Assembly: GCF_900141995.1 (NCBI RefSeq)
Contig: NZ_FQZA01000005.1
Coordinates: forward strand, 186,001-250,000
From: Palleronia salina
GTDB lineage: Bacteria; Pseudomonadota; Alphaproteobacteria; Rhodobacterales; Rhodobacteraceae
Length of the DNA stretch: 64,000 nucleotides
Direction of reading: 5' to 3'
Shown: in pieces, positions 57,153 through 64,000 of the stretch
How the letters are laid out: the number at the start of each line of letters is the position of its first letter
Position numbering within the stretch: position 1 is the first letter of the stretch
Notes under the pieces: model-generated
Database searches by the model: none
What the model saw: only the letters and a program-made list of their open reading frames with translations
Told to the model about the DNA's origin: nothing
Position numbers and translations under genes: made by a program

Positions 57153-58222
57153 AGTTCGAAGAGCACCTTCTCCGACAGGGTGGCCCAGGTGCCATGCTCG
57201 GCCATGAAGCCCATGTAGCTGTCATGGACGCGCTTCAGGTCCGCGTCCTGGGCGGCCGCGTCGGCAAGGACCGTCTCGGTGACCGACTTGAGCTCGCTGA
57301 CGACCTCGGGCGGCAGCACGTTGGCGATCACCCCCTGGTTTTCCACCAGGTCGGTCATGGCTTCGCCGTTGACCGCCTCGCTCCAGGTGTGGCTTTCGAG
57401 GTTGCACGCCATGGCAGCCGTCTGGACGATGGCTTGCAGATCCGCGGGCAGGCTGTCCCACGCCGCGCGGTTGATCAGCAGCTCGGTGGTGTTCGACGGC
57501 TCGGCCCAGCCGGTCGTGTAGTAATACGAAGCGGCGTTCTGCAGGCCGAGGCGGCGGTCCTGGTAGGGTCCGACGAACTCGGCCGCGTCGATCACCCCGC
57601 GCTCGAGCGCGGGGAAGATCTCGCCGCCCGGCAGCAGGCGGACATCGACGCCAAGCTCGGCATAGACTTTTCCGGCAAGGCCCGGGATGCGCATCTTGAG
57701 ATCCTGGAAATCCGCGGTGCTCTCGATGGGCTCGCGGAACCAGCCGGTCATCTGCACCCCGGTATTGCCCATGGGCAACGCCTTCAGGCCAAGCGGCTGG
57801 TAAAGCTCGTCCCACAGCTCCATCCCGCCCCCGTGGTAGAGCCAGGCGTTCATGCCCTGGAAGTTCATGCCGAACGGGACCGTGGTGAAATACTGCGCGG
57901 CGGGGATCCGGCCGGCCCAGAAATAGGCGTTGGCCGCGTTCATCTCGACCGCGCCACCGCGGACGGCGTCGAACCCTTCAAGCGCCGGGATCAGCTCGCC
58001 GGCCGCGAAATGCTGGATCTGCAACCGGCCGCCGGACATGGCCGCGACCTTCTCGCAGAAATCCGTCGGGCTGCCCGGGCCCTCGACGTAGAAGGGCGAT
58101 CCCGGACCGTAGGCGTTGGTCATACGCCAGTTGAAACTGTCCTGGGCGCGCGCGATCGACGGCGCGGCAAGAGGCGCGGCGCCGACGGCCGTCGCTGTGG
58201 TGAGAAACTTTCTTCTGTGCAT
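57149..58222 (-). CDS. TRAP periplasmic binding protein, TakP-like (2-oxo acid type)
   Basis: The 357-residue protein has a Tat-like signal (MHRRKFLTTATAVGAAPLAAPSIARAQ shortened: HRRKF...IARAQ). The mature protein has the TAXI/DctP-type pattern NTGVQMTGWFRE and PALERGVIDAAEFVGPYQD, which closely follows the TakP group that binds 2-oxo acids through calcium or sodium. It heads the dctPQM operon. The promoter region holds the TTGTATACAA palindrome. Confidence 0.88.
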   Translation of the reverse strand: MHRRKFLTTATAVGAAPLAAPSIARAQDSFNWRMTNAYGPGSPFYVEGPGSPTDFCEKVAAMSGGRLQIQHFAAGELIPALEGFDAVRGGAVEMNAANAYFWAGRIPAAQYFTTVPFGMNFQGMNAWLYHGGGMELWDELYQPLGLKALPMGNTGVQMTGWFREPIESTADFQDLKMRIPGLAGKVYAELGVDVRLLPGGEIFPALERGVIDAAEFVGPYQDRRLGLQNAASYYYTTGWAEPSNTTELLINRAAWDSLPADLQAIVQTAAMACNLESHTWSEAVNGEAMTDLVENQGVIANVLPPEVVSELKSVTETVLADAAAQDADLKRVHDSYMGFMAEHGTWATLSEKVLFEL

Positions 58223-58325
58223 GGCAAAACCCTCGCTTGAGATCGTTGCAACCAAGGCGAAGCTTTGTGCGGCGTGGCGCGAAGGCCAGTTCGCCGGACA
58301 TGAAGGCGGGTTTCCCGGATGGGCT

Positions 58326-58335
58326 TTGTATACAA
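58326..58335. promoter_or_regulatory. TTGTATACAA palindrome upstream of the TRAP operon
   Basis: This is the same perfect 10-bp palindrome as at 35543-35552. It lies 104 bases upstream of the binding-protein ATG and next to a second inverted repeat, TCATCC (58338-58343) with GGATGA (58350-58355). An FCD-type GntR regulator is the probable binder. Confidence 0.6.
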
Positions 58336-58355
58336 TTTCATCCAAATGAGGATGA

Positions 58356-58838
58356 ATTGTCTACGATCGTAGCGGTTTCGGAAGCCCGATGCGATCGCCG
58401 GGGCAAGATCGAGACAGGGTCGATTCCGCCTTCCCCCGGACTCGATCGACGTGATTTCTCGAAATCCCCACATGGAGAAGCCCCCACGAGACGACGCACG
58501 CCGCGTTCGCTTGACGAGGTCGGCCCGGTGAGGGCCATTTGACGAGGTCTCTCGAATCCGAATGAAGGGAGGGTACCGAACCGCAGGCGACACCGCTCCG
58601 TCAGGCCGAGAGATTTGCGGTTGGGTCGAAAAGCCGAACCCGATCCGGGATGGGAAGGTGACGCCATACCTGCGCCTCGCGGTCACCGGGCTGGCGGCTG
58701 CATGTCCAAGCTGCTGGCGGTGCCCGGGGTCCGGGCCGATCCGTCACAGACCGGTCCATAGCCGGGTGTTACGTTCGTCTCGAACAAGCGGGGGTGTAGG
58801 TCACGCCCGGGCTGCCATCCGATGCTTGCCGCGGCAGA
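58356..58838. other. About 480 bases without a recognised gene
   Basis: Between the TRAP promoter and the flavodoxin 3' end I see only short GC-rich ORFs on both strands, with no ribosome binding sites or domain-like sequence. No RNA gene or repeat was recognised. Confidence 0.4.
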
Positions 58839-59324
58839 TCAGAACACTCCCATCGCCAGGCCAGCGCCCATGGCGGCGCCCAGTTCACGGCAGCGGTCCA
58901 GGTCGTCTTCGGGGATTTGCTTCTCCGCCAGGATCCGCTCGGGCGTTTGGGCGTGCGTGCAGACGATCAGAGGCGCTTGGACCTCCTTCAAACGCCAGCC
59001 CTGCGCGATGCGCGCTGTCTGCCGCGCCGCGTTCTCACCGTCCGAACCCGCGCAGACCATCTGGGCATATGGGCGGCCTTCGATCTTCCCCAGAACGGGG
59101 TAGTAGCAGCGATCGAAGAAGTCCTTCAGGAGGCCGGCAATCGCGGCCAGGTTCTCGGGACCGCAGAAGATGTAGCCGTCGGACGAAAGCAGGTCCTCGG
59201 GCTCTGCTTCGGCGGCAATCTTGATGACGGTCTCGACCTCTTCCCGTGCCGCGTCCGCAGCCGCCTCGGCCATCTGTCGGCTGCCGCCGGTTTTGGAATG
59301 ATATACGAGCAGAAGACGTGTCAT
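58839..59324 (-). CDS. Flavodoxin-family protein
   Basis: The 161-residue protein has the FMN phosphate-binding loop at the N-terminus (LLLVYHSKTGGSRQMAEAAADAA) and the second FMN loop region (DGYIFCGPENLAAIAGLLKDFFDRCYY). It resembles NAD(P)H-dependent FMN reductases or long-known flavodoxin-like proteins rather than classic electron-carrier flavodoxins. Partner and role are unknown. It stands alone. Confidence 0.85.
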   Translation of the reverse strand: MTRLLLVYHSKTGGSRQMAEAAADAAREEVETVIKIAAEAEPEDLLSSDGYIFCGPENLAAIAGLLKDFFDRCYYPVLGKIEGRPYAQMVCAGSDGENAARQTARIAQGWRLKEVQAPLIVCTHAQTPERILAEKQIPEDDLDRCRELGAAMGAGLAMGVF

Positions 59325-59845
59325 ATCAGAGCGCTATCGCGGGTGCTCACTCATCATCAAGCCCGTCCGGGTCAGCGTTTTCGATCTGTACACGTCCGGA
59401 ATGTTGCCGCGGCACCACAGGCGGATTATGTTCCAGGCGGCTTATCTGGCCGCATATCGGATTTATTAGTTTGTCTTTTCAATTTGTTATGCGGACGGCT
59501 TATTTTTGGGCGATTTGATCGCGGGCCTTGGTTTTGAAGGAAAATTCCAATTTGATAAAGGGTTATGCACAGGCTTATCCGCAGAAGCTGGGGAATGAAC
59601 GCCCCTTGGGTGTCCGGCCATTTCGTGACAGCCCCCGGCGCGTGCCCGGGATTCGCTGCGTCGGACGGCAGGCCGAGCTTCTCCTGGGCGGTCAGGAAAT
59701 CGGTGTTCAGCGTCGCCGGAATACGGATGCAGGCTCGCCAAGGCGCCCGGCTGATGCCTCGAAGCCGCGACGGAACGTGTTCGACACATAGGCAGGGACT
59801 GGCCCGGTCCGATCGCCGACAGGGCCAGTCTGCTGTCACTGGCGC
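59325..59845. other. 521-base region with an AT-rich segment and no clear gene
   Basis: The part at about 59430-59570 is much more AT-rich than the rest of the window. A minus-strand frame across 59560-59800 reads partly like protein (LNTDFLTAQEKLGLPSD, KWPDTQGAFIPQ), but lacks a convincing start. It may be a decayed gene fragment. Confidence 0.35.
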
Positions 59846-61987
59846 CTACTGGGCCGCGATCGAGAAGAACATCGTCTCGCCCGAATGGTCGTCGACGCCG
59901 TCATTGTCGGTCGACACCCACATCGTGCCATCCTCGGCGACCGCCAGCCCCTCGACCTTGTCGAGCACGTAGCCGCCGGTCGAGCGCAGGTCGGGCAACA
60001 GGTCCACCACGAGCTCGGGCTCCAGCACCGCCGGGGTTTCGTCCAGCCCGACCATCCGGTCCATGGCGCTCAGCGGCACGCGCGTGATCTGCTTGGTGAC
60101 GGCGCGGGCGTCGTGCTGGTTGTCACGCTCGATGAAATAGACCCAGTCCCCTTGCGCCACGATCTCCGACAGGCCGACCCAGCCCGCGTCGGGGGCGGTC
60201 AGCGGGTAGTGGATCACCGACCATTCCTCGCTGCTCAGGTCGTATCCCAGGACCTTGGCGTGGTGGTCGGGATCGTCGCGCCACTCGCGCTGAACCGCGA
60301 CGTAGAGCATTTCGTCGACCCGCGTGATCCCTTCGAACCCGAAGCGACGCTCGACGGCCAGAAGCCCGTCGGGCAGGGCGATGTAGTCCTCGATCGCACC
60401 GTCGGCGCCCACGTGGTAGATCGCATGCGGCACCAGCCGGTCCGACCGTCCCTCGGACGCGATCCAGAAGCCGCCGTCGCCGTCCAGCGTGATGCCTTCC
60501 ATGTCCATCAGCTGGGCCGGTTGCCCCTCGCGCGTCACCCGGATCGCGTCGACGATGCGCGCCGGTGTTTCCGACACGTCGATATGGAAGATGGTGGGCT
60601 GCATTCCGTAGAAGCTGTCCGAAACCGCGTATATCGTGCCGTCCTCGGCCATGACCTGGCCCGAGATCGCGCCCCAGCCCGTCAGCTGGTCCATGCCGGC
60701 CGAGGTCAGGTGCGGATAGACCGCCGGCGCGTCCTGGTATTCGAACAGCATGACGTGTGCGCGGGCCCCGGCATCGTCCGTCTCGTTCGCCGAGATCAGC
60801 AGGTTGCGCTCGGGGATGGTGACATAGCCCTCGGGCCCGATCCCCGACGGCAGCAGCTGCCGCAGCACCGGCGCGGCGGGATCGGTCACGTCGTAGACGC
60901 CGACCACCGATGCCCGCTCGGCGCCGACGAAGACGAACGGCGTTTCGCCGAAGGTGTCGAAGGTCACGCTTTCGGGCTCCACGCCCTTGTTGCCCGAGCG
61001 CTCCTCCGGGTAGTGGCCGATCTGGATGATGGCGTTTTCGAAATCCATGCCGGACTCGTAAACGACGTCGCCATCCTGGCTGAAGATCGTCCAGCCGCGC
61101 GATCCGCCGTCCATGTCACCCTCGTTGGCGGTGGCGAAGTGGGTGTCGTCGATCCAGGCGATGCTGTCGGGCTCACGTGGGACGGTGATGGTGTCCTCGA
61201 AGACCAGCGCGCCTTCCTCGCTGGTGTCGACGTTGTCGAGCGTGACCTCGCCGGCGGAGAAATGGCTGATAACTTCGCCGTCCGATGACAGGACCACGAT
61301 ATGGTTGTTTTCCTGCAGGGTGACGACGACCTCGTTCTCGGCGTTGATCGACACGAATTCCGGCTCGGGGTCCTCGGGCGCGACCTCGGCCAGGCCGGTG
61401 ACGTCCGCGATGCGAGCCGTGTCACAATCAATGAGCCCGTCTTCGGTCAGGTCCACCATGAAGACCGAACCGGCGGGCATCTGGCCCACACGGCCGTCGC
61501 CGAGGTCCTCGTCGCGCTCGTTCTCGATGGCCACGGCAAGGAACGAGCCGTCCGGCGCGATGCCGACGCTGTCGGGCTGTCCGGGCAGGTCGCAACGGCC
61601 GACTTCCTGCTGGGTTGTGACGTCCACCTCGACCAGATAACCCGACGGATCGGTGAAGCTTTCCGAGGTGTTCACCCCGGCGAGGGCATGGTTGCCGATC
61701 ACGGCCACGGAGGTCGGCTCGCCCTGGGGCATGAAGACGCCAGCCGCGGTCGGATTGGCCGGGTCGGTGATGTCGATGAACCCGATCGAGCCGCCGGGGC
61801 TGTCGGTATAGACGAGCGTCATGCCGTCTTCGGTCGCGGCGATGATCTCGGCCGAGGTCTCTTCGGCGTCGGGCAGGTTGTCGGCGACGCGGAAGGACGC
61901 GATGCGGTTGAAGTTCATGTCCTGCGCGAAGGTCGGCGCGGCAAGACAGACGAGGGCCGACGAAAGCGTCAGCGCGCGGTAAGCCAT
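59846..61987 (-). CDS. Exported esterase-like phytase-family beta-propeller protein
   Basis: The 713-residue protein has a signal peptide (MAYRALTLSSALVCLAAPTFAQ shortened: LVCLAAPTFAQ). An N-terminal propeller-like region (GSIGFIDITDPANPTAAG, PDSVGIAPDGSFLAVAIENERDE) is followed by a C-terminal esterase-like phytase domain (LMDMEGITLDGDGGFWIASEGR, ERRFGFEGITRV, YVLDKVEGLAVAEDGTMWVSTDNDGVDD). Such proteins act in the periplasm or outside and may release phosphate or cleave esters; the substrate is not known. It is a single gene. Confidence 0.85.
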   Translation of the reverse strand: MAYRALTLSSALVCLAAPTFAQDMNFNRIASFRVADNLPDAEETSAEIIAATEDGMTLVYTDSPGGSIGFIDITDPANPTAAGVFMPQGEPTSVAVIGNHALAGVNTSESFTDPSGYLVEVDVTTQQEVGRCDLPGQPDSVGIAPDGSFLAVAIENERDEDLGDGRVGQMPAGSVFMVDLTEDGLIDCDTARIADVTGLAEVAPEDPEPEFVSINAENEVVVTLQENNHIVVLSSDGEVISHFSAGEVTLDNVDTSEEGALVFEDTITVPREPDSIAWIDDTHFATANEGDMDGGSRGWTIFSQDGDVVYESGMDFENAIIQIGHYPEERSGNKGVEPESVTFDTFGETPFVFVGAERASVVGVYDVTDPAAPVLRQLLPSGIGPEGYVTIPERNLLISANETDDAGARAHVMLFEYQDAPAVYPHLTSAGMDQLTGWGAISGQVMAEDGTIYAVSDSFYGMQPTIFHIDVSETPARIVDAIRVTREGQPAQLMDMEGITLDGDGGFWIASEGRSDRLVPHAIYHVGADGAIEDYIALPDGLLAVERRFGFEGITRVDEMLYVAVQREWRDDPDHHAKVLGYDLSSEEWSVIHYPLTAPDAGWVGLSEIVAQGDWVYFIERDNQHDARAVTKQITRVPLSAMDRMVGLDETPAVLEPELVVDLLPDLRSTGGYVLDKVEGLAVAEDGTMWVSTDNDGVDDHSGETMFFSIAAQ

Positions 61988-62269
61988 TTGATGTCTCCCC
62001 AGTGGCGATATGCGGGCGGAGCGCGCTTCGGCGCGCAGCCGCGCCCGTTATGCCCACGCCTGTGTGACAGTTCCGCGACGGAGCCCGAGGGGTATCCGCC
62101 CTGGGTCTGGTGACGACATCCGCGCCCGTACGGCGCGCGTGCCGCGGATGGCGGCCCGGGCGGCGAGCAGGGCTGATCAGTAGGGCAAACATGCCTCGGC
62201 TGCGCGAAGGCCCAGTGTCAGCTTCGGGAATAGAGCGGTCACTCGCTGCGGACAGCGATGCACTATAGA

Positions 62270-63538
62270 TCAACCCGGACCACTCAGTTGGGGCAACTCG
62301 GGCGCGCGCACGGCAAGTTGGGGGATCTCGAGGCGAAATGTTGTGGTTCCGGTCTCGCTGGTAGCCGACAACTGACCGTTGTGTGCACGCGCAATCGACG
62401 ATGCGATATGAAGTCCGAGACCAAGACCTGTGCTCCCGATTTCGCTGCCGCGGCGGAAAGGCTGAAAGAGGATCGACTGGATGCTCTGCGGAATCGTCTC
62501 GCCTTCATTGGTCACCTCGATCGTGAGCGCCTTGGCGTAGCAATCGCCTGTGATCCTGATGGGTGTATCAGAGCAGCCGTGGGTGATCGCATTGGAGATG
62601 AGATTCGAGACCGCCTGCCCGAGACGGGCTGGATCGCAGTTGATTGCTTGAGGAAAATTGAGGTCGAGGACGATCTCGCGATCCGGCGACGCGACGCGTA
62701 TTTCTTCGACGACCTGCTCCAGAGTTTCCGCCAGGCGCGCATCGGGGATGGCGGAGACGCTGATGCCGCCGCCCAATCGAGATTTCGCGTGCAGCATAAG
62801 GTTCTCAATTAACTCGTTCATCCTGTGCAGGGATGCTCGCATAAGACCGAGATATTCGCGACCTCGGTCGGACATTGGCTCCTTGCCGAGTTGACGGACA
62901 CCCGAGAGCAAGGCCGCCACCGGGTTGCGAAGATCATGACCCAAGATCGCGACGAACTCCTCCTGCACTTGCAGCAGCTTGCGCTCGTGTTCGACCAATA
63001 GCTCTTGTGCTTCGAGGCGTTCCTCGGTCTCGAGGCTCCGTCCAATCAGGCCGGCGAACATCTCCAGCATCGCGACAGAGCGCGGGTTATTCACCGCCTT
63101 CGGCTCGGTGTCGATTGCGCAGAGTGTGCCGAAGAAGCTGCCGTCGCTGCGATAAATTGGGACCGAAGCGTAGCTGACAATACCGAATTGCGTGGCGATG
63201 GGATGCCCACGATAGATCGCGTCGGTCTCAGCATTGTTGAAGATCACCATCTCGGACGAGTCGCGCACGGTCTGGCAGAAGGTCGACTCGATTGCGATTT
63301 CGTCGCCCGCGGCGATCCCGAAATTGACCTCATCGACGGTTCGGCAAGCAACCCATCTGTCGGCGGTGACGCGCGCGACACCAGCAAAGCGCATGTTTGT
63401 TGCCAGCATCACTGTTTCGAGGAGCGTTCCGACCATCTCGCTTGACGCGAGCCGCTCAATATCGGTCTGGAAGTCGTGCGTTCCCGCGACGAACGTTGCG
63501 TGGTCCTGCGTCGCGGTCCGCGAGCTTCGCGCATTCAT
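62270..63538 (-). CDS. GAF-domain sensor histidine kinase
   Basis: The 422-residue soluble kinase has a GAF domain (about 30-185; CRTVDEVNFGI, FGIVSYASVPIY, FGTLCAIDTEP). A HisKA domain with the phospho-acceptor His in LGHDLRNPVAALLSG and an ATPase domain (NLISNAITHG, GLGLGLHIASSIARAHNG) follow. The ATG at 63538 is preceded by AAGGGA. There is no membrane segment and no adjacent response regulator. The neighbouring PAS/LOV-type protein hints at a light- or redox-linked circuit. Confidence 0.9.
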   Translation of the reverse strand: MNARSSRTATQDHATFVAGTHDFQTDIERLASSEMVGTLLETVMLATNMRFAGVARVTADRWVACRTVDEVNFGIAAGDEIAIESTFCQTVRDSSEMVIFNNAETDAIYRGHPIATQFGIVSYASVPIYRSDGSFFGTLCAIDTEPKAVNNPRSVAMLEMFAGLIGRSLETEERLEAQELLVEHERKLLQVQEEFVAILGHDLRNPVAALLSGVRQLGKEPMSDRGREYLGLMRASLHRMNELIENLMLHAKSRLGGGISVSAIPDARLAETLEQVVEEIRVASPDREIVLDLNFPQAINCDPARLGQAVSNLISNAITHGCSDTPIRITGDCYAKALTIEVTNEGETIPQSIQSILFQPFRRGSEIGSTGLGLGLHIASSIARAHNGQLSATSETGTTTFRLEIPQLAVRAPELPQLSGPG

Positions 63539-63706
63539 CGAGTGTCCCTTCAAAACATCTAGCTAAGCTCTCGCACCTAACTGTATATAGTGAAGTCGGG
63601 AGTGAGTAGCTTTACGATCAGATAGCTCAAAGGAACAGGAGGGCGGTGATGGGGGCCCATCGGACGTTTGAGGCCACAACCGCGCTTCATTGCTGATGGC
63701 TGCCTT

Positions 63707-64000
63707 CTAGATCGAGTCGTTGTCGAGTGAGATTTTTGCCAGCAAGGCAACCGAGTCAGATATTGCTTGCGCAGAGTTGACCATCGTCAGCCCAGCTTCC
63801 CTTGTCATGCGGTCCAAGTCTGACATCGCACCCAAGAGCTTCCTGTCGCTCGAGAGTAAGTTTGCACGCCTCGTTGTAGATGTCAGATCCACTTGAGACG
63901 CGAGGATGAACCTAGTTTCCCTGTCCGGCGCCCGAAGCCGGGTCATGAAGACAAAGTTGTCGAATTCTGATCCGTTCTTCCGGTAGTTGACGACCGGGAA
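63707..64000 (-). CDS. C-terminus of a PAS/LOV-type sensory protein (cut by window edge)
   Basis: The minus-strand frame is open from the right edge to a TAG at 63707-63709, giving 97 residues. The sequence VVNYRKNGSEFDNFVFMTRL followed by RFILASQVDLT matches the last strands of a PAS/LOV domain (NYRKDG...W and FIGVQxDVT in known LOV proteins). A helical tail follows. The FMN-binding cysteine segment lies outside the window, so LOV versus other PAS cannot be settled. An ATG at 63946 inside this frame is internal. Confidence 0.7.
   Translation of the reverse strand, partial: FPVVNYRKNGSEFDNFVFMTRLRAPDRETRFILASQVDLTSTTRRANLLSSDRKLLGAMSDLDRMTREAGLTMVNSAQAISDSVALLAKISLDNDSI

Overview
The window is high-GC, densely coded DNA with the codon usage, gene families and operon style of an alphaproteobacterium, most likely a marine Rhodobacterales/Roseobacter-group organism. 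This rests on three orphan RTX (type I secreted) proteins, TRAP and ABC importers for compatible solutes, polyols and organic acids, a Rieske-type betaine demethylase cluster, a Ku/LigD pair and a DUF1289 protein. No rRNA, tRNA, CRISPR array, insertion sequence or phage gene was recognised.

Layout. 1-148: tail of a membrane protein. 363-9821: a 91-codon ORF separated by one in-frame amber codon from a 3,060-codon RTX gene with about twelve tandem modules of about 164 residues. 9840-14195 (minus): Rieske oxygenase, ferredoxin-type reductase and a DgcA/StcD-like flavoprotein for N-methyl removal from a betaine. These are divergent from a LysR regulator (14305-15222), with clear inverted repeats between them. 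15394-17625: a second RTX protein. 17728-20456: a response regulator and a membrane histidine kinase, divergent, with start regions that touch or overlap. 20509-23819 (minus): the Ku and LigD non-homologous end-joining pair. 23899-30608: a LacI regulator, a sugar/polyol ABC importer (binding protein, ATPase, permease), a short-chain dehydrogenase and a D-ribulokinase-type FGGY kinase, together a ribitol-like pentitol route. 30630-35398 (minus): a polyamine-type ABC importer with an Asp/Glu/hydantoin racemase, divergent from a GntR regulator and a GNAT enzyme. 37344-39551: amino-acid-type ABC permeases and binding protein without an ATPase. 39637-42561: an MFS carrier, a SnoaL-like protein, an HTH-GAF regulator and a DUF1330 protein. 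42669-45014 (minus): a third RTX protein, built on a beta-helix. 45486-49733: a GntR regulator, an ApnO-like dehydrogenase, a RuBisCO-like protein and an OiaK-like kinase, a compact D-apionate-type acid-sugar pathway around a 29-bp palindrome. 49958-52296: DUF1289, Dps, a hypothetical protein and an EamA transporter. 52473-55218: CaiB-type CoA-transferase, GST and GntR. 55291-58222 (minus): a complete TRAP transporter. 58839-59324: flavodoxin. 59846-61987: an exported phytase-like esterase. 62270-64000 (minus): a GAF histidine kinase and the C-terminus of a PAS/LOV-type protein cut by the window edge.

Taken together, the window reads as a metabolic uptake and catabolism region for plant or algal small molecules (betaines, pentitols, apionate-like acid sugars, polyamine-like compounds, 2-oxo acids). 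Each module has its own local regulator. Interspersed are large secreted calcium-binding proteins whose exporter is not present here. The features most worth a second look are the amber codon in the giant RTX gene, the RuBisCO-like acid-sugar cluster with its 29-bp operator, a 10-bp palindrome shared by two transporter promoters, and the beta-helix RTX protein.
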